A stretch of DNA of 5,616 nt, taken from assembly GCA_937911445.1 (NCBI GenBank), contig CALDQY010000298.1:1-5616 (forward strand). The letters run 5' to 3'. The notes under the pieces were generated by a model, which searched no databases, was not told the DNA's origin, and worked only from the letters and a program-made list of their open reading frames with translations. Below, in pieces: positions 1 through 5,616 of the stretch (the stretch's first letter is position 1; every line of letters starts with the position of its first letter). The stretch comes from an uncultured Rhodobiaceae bacterium (GTDB lineage: Archaea > Thermoplasmatota > Poseidoniia > Poseidoniales > Poseidoniaceae). The translations under genes and the position numbers were made by a program.

Positions 1-179
1 AGTGCAATAAATGCATACAATGTTGAGCGTTCCCCAAGGAAGGATGCGAATTCAACTGATTCCTCCTTGGAAACAAGCTTCAGGATGCCAAAGGTAAGCG
101 GAATCGATACAAGAACAAGGAGCAAGCCAATCGCATCAATGGCCATCCCCATGCTCGATGAACAGGATGAACCGGTCAT
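1..179 (-). CDS. Membrane protein of unknown function, N-terminal part only (runs off left edge)
   Basis: An open frame reads leftwards from an ATG at 179 to the window edge (59 full codons, no stop), so the gene continues outside. A second in-frame ATG lies at 152. The longer start adds a Ser-rich stretch (MTGSSCSSS) before the second Met; an in-frame TAG upstream limits the N-terminus. From the Met at 152 the protein has a strongly hydrophobic helix (about residues 4-24, AIDAIGLLLVLVSIPLTFGI), an amphipathic acidic loop containing SKEESVEF, and the beginning of another hydrophobic stretch (TLYAFIAL) at the edge. This suggests a multi-pass membrane protein. It is divergent to the ABC ATPase gene. 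I do not recognise the family. The start at 152 seems as likely as the one at 179. Confidence 0.55.
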   Translation of the reverse strand, partial: MTGSSCSSSMGMAIDAIGLLLVLVSIPLTFGILKLVSKEESVEFASFLGERSTLYAFIA

Positions 180-260
180 ATGCGTTTGGGATGTGGTTGC
201 CAAAAACAAAGCATTTGAGACATATGCCTTCTAAGCCGTAGTATGGGGGATGACGATGCG
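180..260. promoter_or_regulatory. Divergent intergenic region, presumed promoters for both directions
   Basis: The left-edge membrane gene and the ABC operon point away from each other, so promoters for both should lie here or slightly inside the left gene. An A/T-rich run (caaaaacaaagcattt, 201-216) sits 22-37 bases upstream of the minus-strand ATG at 179, which would suit a leaderless archaeal transcript. A weaker AT patch (acatat, 220-225) could serve the plus strand. Neither matches a strong TATA/BRE consensus. The placement rests on gene geometry more than on motif quality. Confidence 0.3.
246..253 (+). promoter_or_regulatory. Shine-Dalgarno-like site of the ABC ATPase gene
   Basis: GGGGATGA matches the ideal GGAGGTGA at 6 of 8 positions and lies 7 bases before the ATG at 261. 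It argues for that start over the in-frame ATG at 243, which has no purine-rich site upstream. A leaderless message starting at 243 cannot be excluded. Confidence 0.4.
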
Positions 261-1253
261 ATGCAGTTTGACTCCATCGGATTTCGCCACCAAATTCCAA
301 ATCCAGCATGGTACAATCCATTCAAAAAACGGAAAGGAGCGGGAATCGCCCACGTCGATTTTTCCATTCCGGAAGGGAGCATTATTGGCCTAGTAGGTAC
401 AAACGGTGCTGGAAAAACCACACTCTTGCGGATGATCAGTGGCATCCTCCCGCTCGAAGAAGGGACAGTGAAGCGCAATGAGGGCGTACTGGACAGCGAT
501 GCTTTGCGTTCCTTGGTCGGATTCATGCCTGAACAAGTCCGATGGTCGAGTCAAGGAACCATTCGTCGGACGATGACTGAATTTGCACACTTGCGTGGCT
601 GCTCGGTTCAATCCGCACTGGATGTTCTTGCCGTTGTGGGACTCAAAAATCGAATGGATTCTACCCTTGATTCATTGAGCCAAGGTATGAGGCAACGGCT
701 TTCACTGGGTGTTGCCTTACTAGGTACCCCACGTGTGCTCGTCCTCGATGAGCCGTTCAATGGCATGGACCCCGTTGCTATTGATGCGTTCAAACGGTTG
801 CTTCGCTCGCTAGCAAACAAAGGCATCTCGATCATCGTTTCAAGCCATCATCTCGCTGAACTGGATCACCTCGTTGACACCATTGCGTTGCTTCACCGTG
901 GCCAACTGCTCGCCCATGGTACAACCGATTCACTTCGAGTCAATCTTGGCTTTGAACAAATGACTGAAATCGTTCTCGAACGGGAAATTGAGCATATACT
1001 TCTCGATGGGATGAACGTTCTCGAACACATCGAATCCGAAGGACAGCATCGCTATGTCATCAAATCGGGACATCATGACCTTCTCGAGAAACTCGTGAAG
1101 AACAAACATACAATCTCAACCTGGAGAGTTGTCCCTCCAACGCTCATTGAACTGCTTTGCGCAGCAACAGGGATGGATCGGGAAACCATCGGAATGGATG
1201 TTGAACAAAGCAGCATGATACCGTTCCGAACAGTGGGTGGTGAAGAAGAATGA
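261..1253 (+). CDS. ABC-2 type transporter ATP-binding protein (NosF/CcmA-like)
   Basis: This is the cytoplasmic nucleotide-binding subunit of an ABC exporter and hydrolyses ATP to drive the permease encoded next to it. Counting from the ATG at 261 (330 residues), it has Walker A GTNGAGKT at 46-53, a Q-loop region with FMPEQ near 88-92, the signature LSQGMRQR at 139-146, Walker B VLVLDEP at 159-165, D-loop GMD at 168-170 and the switch His in SSHHL near 196. All catalytic motifs are intact, and LSQGM is a usual variant in this subfamily. About 100 residues beyond the core (from ~230) form a divergent C-terminal extension, common in ABC-2 ATPases. The start at 261 has a ribosome binding site, and MQFDSIGF aligns with the first strand of the fold; an in-frame ATG at 243 would add six residues (MGDDDA). 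The stop overlaps the permease start by 4 bases. Substrate is unknown. Confidence 0.92.
   Translation: MQFDSIGFRHQIPNPAWYNPFKKRKGAGIAHVDFSIPEGSIIGLVGTNGAGKTTLLRMISGILPLEEGTVKRNEGVLDSDALRSLVGFMPEQVRWSSQGTIRRTMTEFAHLRGCSVQSALDVLAVVGLKNRMDSTLDSLSQGMRQRLSLGVALLGTPRVLVLDEPFNGMDPVAIDAFKRLLRSLANKGISIIVSSHHLAELDHLVDTIALLHRGQLLAHGTTDSLRVNLGFEQMTEIVLEREIEHILLDGMNVLEHIESEGQHRYVIKSGHHDLLEKLVKNKHTISTWRVVPPTLIELLCAATGMDRETIGMDVEQSSMIPFRTVGGEEE
1236..1243 (+). promoter_or_regulatory. Ribosome binding site of the ABC permease gene
   Basis: GGTGGTGA matches GGAGGTGA at 7 of 8 positions and lies 6 bases before the ATG at 1250, inside the end of the ATPase gene. With the ATGA start/stop overlap it indicates coupled translation of the two subunits, and shows that this genome uses Shine-Dalgarno initiation for internal operon genes. 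Confidence 0.7.
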
Positions 1254-2080
1254 CACCGTCCAAACGAATGTGGCGGCTTGCGTTTGCTCTCAGTAAGCAA
1301 CGAATGTTGTCGACCCGGATGTTGATCATGCTGCCGATTCTTTTGTTGTTCATTCCGGGAATGGCTTGGGGTTTTGCAGACCCAAACATTCAGCTTCCAG
1401 CAGAACAGCTTCCAACAAATGGAACAGAAGTCATGTTCTTGGCAAGCATTGGTATTGTCTTTGCTGGAACGATGGCTGCTGTCCTCATCGCTCACGATGG
1501 AATCAGCCGAGATCGTGCGAGTGGTGTTCTTGAACTCCGCCTTTCTCAACCAATGCCACGATGGAGGCAGGGTGTTGTGCTGATGGTTGGCCATTGGAGC
1601 AGCATTGCACTTCCCGTGGCAGTTCTGTTGGTTGCATCCATGATGCTTGTAGGATATCGAAGCGGCATGTGGATGCCGTTGAGTGATGCCCTCATCTACA
1701 TCGTTGCAGCGATGTTGATTCTTTTGTGGTACACTGTCTTCGCCCTGCTCGCATCAAGTATCGCCAAGGAACAAGGCTCAGCTATTGCATTTTCAATCGG
1801 CCTGTGGTTCTTGTTCACATTGCTCTGGGTCCTATTCACGACACTTCTCGCTGCATTGAACGGCGTTGCAGTTGGCGATACTCAAGATCAAGGATACCTC
1901 GTGTTTGAGGGACGCTTGGATTTGCTTTCTCCAAATGGGGTTTATCACCATCTTTTGGAAACCCGATTGGACGGGGTCGATCGAGGTGTTTCAGCACTTG
2001 CCGCATATCTTGCTGCAATCCTTTGGACAATTGTACCAGTCTACCTGTTCCAGCGTCGACTGAATCGGCTTGTTCCTTGA
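1250..2080 (+). CDS. ABC-2 type transporter permease (NosY-like)
   Basis: This is a 276-residue integral membrane subunit that pairs with the upstream ATPase to form an exporter. About six hydrophobic segments are visible, near residues 24-42, 61-81, 107-134, 145-169, 177-204 and 248-267. Between the second and third is the cytoplasmic element ISRDRASGVLELRLSQPMPR (85-104), which closely resembles the 'SRE..GTLELLLSQP.SR' element of the NosY/ABC-2 permease family (COG1277-like) and is expected to contact the ATPase. The region between the first two helices (43-60) and the segment at 205-247 would be loops. Start ATG at 1250 overlaps the ATPase stop (ATGA) and has a strong ribosome binding site. 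NosY relatives in Nos systems serve copper-site maturation, but no Nos genes are visible here, so no substrate is assigned. Confidence 0.88.
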   Translation: MTPSKRMWRLAFALSKQRMLSTRMLIMLPILLLFIPGMAWGFADPNIQLPAEQLPTNGTEVMFLASIGIVFAGTMAAVLIAHDGISRDRASGVLELRLSQPMPRWRQGVVLMVGHWSSIALPVAVLLVASMMLVGYRSGMWMPLSDALIYIVAAMLILLWYTVFALLASSIAKEQGSAIAFSIGLWFLFTLLWVLFTTLLAALNGVAVGDTQDQGYLVFEGRLDLLSPNGVYHHLLETRLDGVDRGVSALAAYLAAILWTIVPVYLFQRRLNRLVP

Positions 2081-2126
2081 CTGTTCTTAACCAAGCATTG
2101 ATGAACGTTGTTGGTCTCGTCCAATC

Positions 2127-4043
2127 ATGATACCCGTCCTCATCATGATGCTTCTAGCCCTCGTGAGTCCGTCGATTGAAATGTCCACTTTGGATGAAAG
2201 CGAACCTGTCCAGACAACATCTGGACGTCAAGGCAGCCTCGATGTTGATTGCAGTGGCTACACCTTCGAAGATCTCTTCGAGTACGATTTCGCTCTCTTC
2301 ACGCTCGATGTGAACGACGATTGGGCAACCGGCGTCATGGACGCGAAAGCATGGGTTAACGGCAGCAAATCTGCTGTTGTACGCGACAATTTGGATGGTC
2401 TGTTTGAAGGCGTCCCAGGTGGTGACGATGACTGGATTTCAACCGATGAACGAGAAGCTGTTCGCTCCATCGGACCAAGGTGTATCGCCGACATGGAAAC
2501 CCGACTTGGTATCCGCGAAGGTCTCGCACATCGTGGAAACGTGGACTGGAACGACCTAGAATTCGTAGAAGATGGAATTGCACTCGATGAAGTCAACCTC
2601 GTTCCAACCGGTCATGAGCAGGAGCGTTCATGCAGCAGTCCTCTTTCAGATGCTGGATGCAAGGAAGTCCCGGTCACCGTGACGGACGATTTGGAAATTC
2701 ACTTGCTCATTGCTGAAAATCAGAACAACAATGTGCGTTTTGATCAACTTCCAAACCAAGGTAGTTCGAACTTTACACTCGCTATGAACATCACCAATAT
2801 CACCGACGCACGCCTCATTATGACCTTCCCCGTTGAGCAAGGACTGCGTGTTGCCGATACAGGCTTCTATGACGACGGAGTTCTCAACGAAGCACTTGCG
2901 GCACCAGAGAGCGAATTCCTACCAGACGGTCGATTGCGTATCGTTGCTGATGTCGATTACCCACTCGGTTCCTACCCCATGGTCCGCAATCTGTTTGTTG
3001 ACTTTACAACCATGGCACCGTTCACCAACGAGGATCCTGTTTGGAGCACAACCGCACCAGCAGACGGGACCATCATCCCAGTTGGGACAACCAACGGAGA
3101 GATGCTTGCAACCGAAGATGCAGGCACGTGGGTAACCGACGAGAGCGGATGGAGTTTGCAATGTAATTTCCTCGATGCGGGTTGGGATGTTCGAATGGAT
3201 GAAAACGCTGCATTGTACGTTACTGCAAATGGAGATTCAGCCGTAGGACAGTGCGCTGGCGTAGATGCATTTGGCGCAGAGACCGTTGAGCACCGCAACT
3301 ACACCTTCGGCAAGGTCATGGACGCCTCTGCAGCAGTATCAAGTGACGGTGACCAAATTGAATTCACCGTTACACCGACCGACCTTGTTCAAAGCCTAAC
3401 CGTAACAGCTCACGCACATCAGATGTCCGCCATGGGCTCAGAAACGACTGCAGTGGCTCAAGGGGCGTTAACGGTTCTCTCGTTGTCTATGTCTGGACTT
3501 TCACCAGGCGAAGTCATGATTATGGGTTCCGCCACCGCCAATGGGATGTTGGATTACAACTTCATGCTTGACTTGGGCATCGAAAAGGCAAACACACCTC
3601 CAACAATCACCATTGATACCAATCTTCAGGGTCAAGAGGCTGAGTGGGAACTCGATGGACTGAAGTTTACGCTCAATGGGAACGTCATCGATCCTGATGG
3701 CCAAGATGTGAGCATGGTTTTGAGCATCTGCAACGGTCAAACATCGAATTTCAATCGAGACAACCTCGCATGGGAAATTCAAGTCTCCATTGCCAACTGT
3801 ATCCAGAACAACGTCGAATCGCCCTACAATGTAGTCATCATGGCAACCGATGAGTCTGGTGCATCAACCACTCTGAGCATCGATGTCGTTGATCCAAACG
3901 CAGGAGGCACCGATTCTGGTGGCGATTCAACCACAACGGAAAGCGAAGAAGAGGCTGGAAACATCCTCCCTGCTCCTGGACTCCTTGCTACGATGATGAT
4001 TGGATTGGTTGCAGCAGGATGGGTTTCATCACGCCGAGATTGA
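2127..4043 (+). CDS. Large secreted acidic surface protein with C-terminal PGF-CTERM-like anchor
   Basis: This 638-residue protein begins with a short hydrophobic signal (residues 2-16, IPVLIMMLLALVSPS) that lacks the usual basic start. An upstream in-frame TAA with no ATG, GTG or TTG between it and 2127 supports this start; there is no clear ribosome binding site. The mature part is rich in Asp/Glu and has eight cysteines (42, 119, 169, 178, 346, 376, 535, 558), an even number that fits extracellular disulfides, and N-glycosylation sequons at N78, N215, N221, N224 and N391. Residues ~185-300 and ~400-487 look beta-rich. Residues 489-590 resemble an Ig/cadherin-like domain (TPPTITID, VIDPDGQDV, ATDESGAS). 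A Gly/Ser/Thr/Glu linker (591-611) leads to LPAPG (614-618), a hydrophobic helix (619-633) and the tail SSRRD. This tripartite end is the layout of archaeosortase substrates, but the motif is not canonical PGF. Function is unknown. The 46-base gap from the exporter permits co-transcription. Confidence 0.85.
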   Translation: MIPVLIMMLLALVSPSIEMSTLDESEPVQTTSGRQGSLDVDCSGYTFEDLFEYDFALFTLDVNDDWATGVMDAKAWVNGSKSAVVRDNLDGLFEGVPGGDDDWISTDEREAVRSIGPRCIADMETRLGIREGLAHRGNVDWNDLEFVEDGIALDEVNLVPTGHEQERSCSSPLSDAGCKEVPVTVTDDLEIHLLIAENQNNNVRFDQLPNQGSSNFTLAMNITNITDARLIMTFPVEQGLRVADTGFYDDGVLNEALAAPESEFLPDGRLRIVADVDYPLGSYPMVRNLFVDFTTMAPFTNEDPVWSTTAPADGTIIPVGTTNGEMLATEDAGTWVTDESGWSLQCNFLDAGWDVRMDENAALYVTANGDSAVGQCAGVDAFGAETVEHRNYTFGKVMDASAAVSSDGDQIEFTVTPTDLVQSLTVTAHAHQMSAMGSETTAVAQGALTVLSLSMSGLSPGEVMIMGSATANGMLDYNFMLDLGIEKANTPPTITIDTNLQGQEAEWELDGLKFTLNGNVIDPDGQDVSMVLSICNGQTSNFNRDNLAWEIQVSIANCIQNNVESPYNVVIMATDESGASTTLSIDVVDPNAGGTDSGGDSTTTESEEEAGNILPAPGLLATMMIGLVAAGWVSSRRD

Positions 4044-4088
4044 CCAACAGACTCAAACGCAGTTGCTAGGCACGTAGGGTTGAGGGAC

Positions 4089-5036
4089 ATGTTTCGAGGT
4101 ACAATCGACCGTACAAGCCACGAGGGTGGTTTACTCCTCACCTTTAGTGGCTCTTCACCAGCGCTTGGCTCCATCATCGTTCGAGAAGAAGATGGGCACT
4201 ACATCGGGAAGGTCAACGCAGTTCTTGGCTCGACTGAAGCACCTCTGGCACATGTTGCACATCTTGATCGAAAGCAGGACAACGATGCATTCATCGGTGC
4301 TACTGTAACCATTCGAGCCAAGAAAGAACGGGAAGAACGTCCACGTCGAGAGCAACGAAGCGATCGACCTCAACGTCGTGACGACCGCTCCTTTGACCGT
4401 CGAGACAATCGTAGAAGGAATGACGATCAAAAAGACGACTGGGTTTGTGCTGCATGCGAGAATGTCAATTTCTCTTGGAGGACGGAGTGCAACAGTTGTG
4501 GTAAAGGTAAGGATGGGAACGTCAAAGCCTACAAATCCTCCTTCAGAGACAACAACCGCTCAAGCAACCGTCGAGACCGATCTCAACAGGAACGTCACGG
4601 ACGCAACGATTGGATCTGCTCATCCTGTGGCAACGACAACTTCTCATTCCGTACAGAATGCAACAAATGTGGAAAGCCGAAAGCAGGAGGAGGCGGAGAA
4701 GGACGGTCTCGTGGGGGCTTTTCAGATCGTGGTCGACGTGGTGGAGGTCGTGGAAGAGATTCAGACCGACGTGGTGGAAGCCGTGACGGTGGCCGTGGGA
4801 GAGATTCAGACCGACGTGGTGGAAGACGCAACGGAGGTCGTGGTTTTGGTGGCAACAGAGACAGCCGTGATGACCGACGTGACTCTGGACGTGGTCGTCC
4901 AAGCCGTGATCGCAACGATGAGCGCCCAAATGAGCGTTATCGAAAAGCCCGAGGGAAACGGCCAGGGCATGCGCACAACCGAGGACCTCAGCCCATTCGT
5001 CCTCGACGCTATCAAGGAAGAGATCGAGACGACTGA
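4089..5036 (+). CDS. gar1: Gar1-like H/ACA RNP protein with two RanBP2 zinc fingers and an RGG tail
   Basis: The protein has 315 residues from the ATG at 4089 (a TTG at 4080 would add MRD). Residues 1-78 fit the Gar1 core: MFRGTID...GGLLL aligns with the first strands, then PALGSIIV, YIGKVNAVLG (38-47), PLAHVAHL and FIGATVTI. In archaea Gar1 binds the pseudouridine synthase Cbf5 in H/ACA guide RNPs. The normal 'GPV' turn after the IGKV strand is GST here, so the assignment is good but not certain. Residues 79-116 are a basic, Arg/Asp-rich linker. Two RanBP2 zinc fingers follow: W118, C120, C123, N127, C134, C137 and W175, C177, C180, N184, C191, C194, both matching W-x-C-x2-C-x3-N-x6-C-x2-C exactly. 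Residues 200-315 are Gly/Arg-rich with RGG, GRG and RDR units and a 15-residue tandem repeat. RanBP2 fingers and RGG tails are known single-stranded RNA binders. The gene is 5 bases before the TPR gene. It could also be a Gar1/Naf1-fold RNA-binding protein outside H/ACA RNPs. Confidence 0.78.
   Translation: MFRGTIDRTSHEGGLLLTFSGSSPALGSIIVREEDGHYIGKVNAVLGSTEAPLAHVAHLDRKQDNDAFIGATVTIRAKKEREERPRREQRSDRPQRRDDRSFDRRDNRRRNDDQKDDWVCAACENVNFSWRTECNSCGKGKDGNVKAYKSSFRDNNRSSNRRDRSQQERHGRNDWICSSCGNDNFSFRTECNKCGKPKAGGGGEGRSRGGFSDRGRRGGGRGRDSDRRGGSRDGGRGRDSDRRGGRRNGGRGFGGNRDSRDDRRDSGRGRPSRDRNDERPNERYRKARGKRPGHAHNRGPQPIRPRRYQGRDRDD
4743..4832 (+). repeat. Tandem 45-base repeat, two copies, inside the RGG tail
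   Basis: Two adjacent 45-base units encode residues 219-233 and 234-248 of the Gar1-like protein. Both begin GGRGRDSDRRGG, followed by SRD in the first and RRN in the second. A 26-base block is identical at 4755-4780 and 4800-4825, and a third partial unit (GGRG) begins at 4833. The nucleotide identity points to a recent duplication rather than selection on the protein alone. Confidence 0.85.
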
Positions 5037-5040
5037 GGTG
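5035..5040 (+). promoter_or_regulatory. Ribosome binding site of the TPR gene, overlapping the gar1 stop
   Basis: GAGGTG shares its first two bases with the gar1 TGA (5034-5036). It ends 1 base before the ATG at 5042 but 7 bases before an in-frame GTG at 5048, the spacing seen for the other sites in this window. This makes the GTG a serious start candidate and suggests that gar1 and the TPR gene are translationally coupled. Confidence 0.55.
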
Positions 5041-5041
5041 A

Positions 5042-5616
5042 ATGGACGTGACAGCAGAAGCCCATTACTTGGATGCGCTTGAAGCGCTTGATGCTGAAAA
5101 TCGAGAAGAGGCGCTCCAGCATGCCCGAAAGGCGGTCAAACTCGACCCCGAACATGCTGATGCTTGGAGAGTCATTTCTGATGCGAGTCTTCCAGGATCT
5201 CGGTTGCAACCAACTTTGAAGCAAGCCGCTTCCTCACTCTCTGCTGCCAAAAAGGTGGTTGCTCTCCAACCAGATGATCTAGCCATGTGGGTTCGAGGAG
5301 GACGATTGCTTTCAGATGAACTTGGTTTATACATGGATGCACTACAATGGTGGCAAGATGCACGTCATCATGCACCAGAAGAGGTCACACCAATTGTTGA
5401 GCAAGCAGCTATTCTTGCTGATATGGGACTATACGGTGAAGCAAGCGATAGATTGCAGTCCATTTTTGACGAAAACATGGACCTCGCTACAACGCAGTAT
5501 GCACGCGTTGCAAGACTGCACCAAATGTGTCAATTGGCCAGTGAACAACCGTCCTCAGAGCATTTCAAACCATGGGAGAAACATCACGATGGTTGGGAAG
5601 CCATCAAGATGCGAAT
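5042..5616 (+). CDS. TPR-repeat protein, N-terminal part (runs off right edge)
   Basis: An open frame runs from ATG 5042 to the window end without a stop (191 full codons), so the gene continues outside. It is helical and soluble, with no signal or membrane segment. TPR-like units can be read at about residues 6-40 (ALEAL..ENREEALQHARKAVKLDPEHADAW, a clear consensus unit), 41-80 (a longer, looser unit ending AAKKVVALQPDDL), 81-115 (WVRGGRLL...DALQWWQDARHHAPEE) and 116-147 (EQAAILADMGLYGEASDRL). The rest (148-191) is Trp/His-containing and less clear. TPRs mediate protein-protein contacts; the partner is unknown. The tight spacing with the Gar1-like gene hints at a shared RNA-related role, but this is inference. 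A GTG at 5048 (protein starting MTAEAHYL) is better placed relative to the ribosome binding site. Confidence 0.8.
   Translation, partial: MDVTAEAHYLDALEALDAENREEALQHARKAVKLDPEHADAWRVISDASLPGSRLQPTLKQAASSLSAAKKVVALQPDDLAMWVRGGRLLSDELGLYMDALQWWQDARHHAPEEVTPIVEQAAILADMGLYGEASDRLQSIFDENMDLATTQYARVARLHQMCQLASEQPSSEHFKPWEKHHDGWEAIKMR

Noticed and set aside
34..70. Imperfect inverted repeat (ccaaggaagga ... tcctccttgg) that could be a hairpin or operator
   Set aside because: It lies within the left-edge coding frame, has a mismatch and a 16-base loop, and has no T-run. It is likely chance.
1073..1594. A 173-codon antisense frame across the ATPase/permease junction
   Set aside because: It overlaps two well-supported genes, and its product has no recognisable features.
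2081..2126. Possible promoter (ttcttaacca) before the surface protein gene
   Set aside because: The AT-rich patch at 2084-2093 is about 38 bases from the ATG and does not match a TATA box well. The gap is too short to decide between a promoter and operon readthrough.
4044..4088. Promoter or terminator between the surface gene and the Gar1-like gene
   Set aside because: No AT-rich box, T-run or hairpin can be seen in these 45 bases, so nothing is annotated.
4543..4929. Antisense frames rich in His/Gly or Pro/Arg opposite the RGG tail
   Set aside because: They are low-complexity mirrors of the RGG codons, with no ribosome binding site or family resemblance.
4378..5082. A 234-codon open frame in another plus-strand frame through the Gar1-like gene
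   Set aside because: Its Val/Thr/Glu-rich product is what Arg/Gly-rich codons (CGT, GGT, GAC) give when shifted. It has no domain, and the overlapping frame has perfect zinc fingers.

Overview
The window looks like a chromosomal segment of a marine euryarchaeon, most plausibly Marine Group II (Ca. Poseidoniales). This is an inference. The evidence is a Gar1-type RNA-guided pseudouridylation protein (archaeal/eukaryotic only), a large acidic secreted protein ending in a PGF-CTERM-like tripartite anchor (short motif, membrane helix, basic tail), GGAGGTGA-type ribosome binding sites, and moderate GC content. There are no rRNA, tRNA, CRISPR or insertion elements, and the window is almost fully coding.

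Layout. At the left edge, the first 59 codons of an unidentified membrane protein run leftwards off the window (179..1, minus). A short divergent intergenic region follows, then everything is on the plus strand: an ABC ATPase (261..1253) and an ABC-2/NosY-like permease (1250..2080), which overlap by 4 bases and form one exporter; a 638-residue secreted, C-terminally anchored protein (2127..4043); a Gar1-like protein (4089..5036); and a TPR protein that runs off the right edge (5042..5616+).

The most interesting object is the Gar1-like protein. Its first ~78 residues match the small beta-barrel core of Gar1. After this come a basic, charge-rich linker, two perfect RanBP2-type zinc fingers whose sequence is strikingly like the finger of human FUS, and an RGG/RDR-rich tail with a 15-residue tandem repeat. 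To my knowledge archaeal Gar1 is normally just the core. This protein therefore combines an H/ACA-type module with the finger-plus-RGG architecture known from eukaryotic FET proteins.

Functional grouping. The ATPase and permease work as an exporter of unknown substrate. The anchored surface protein is close downstream (46 bases) and may or may not share its transcript. The Gar1-like gene and the TPR gene are 5 bases apart, with a ribosome binding site overlapping the Gar1 stop codon, so they are probably translated from one message.
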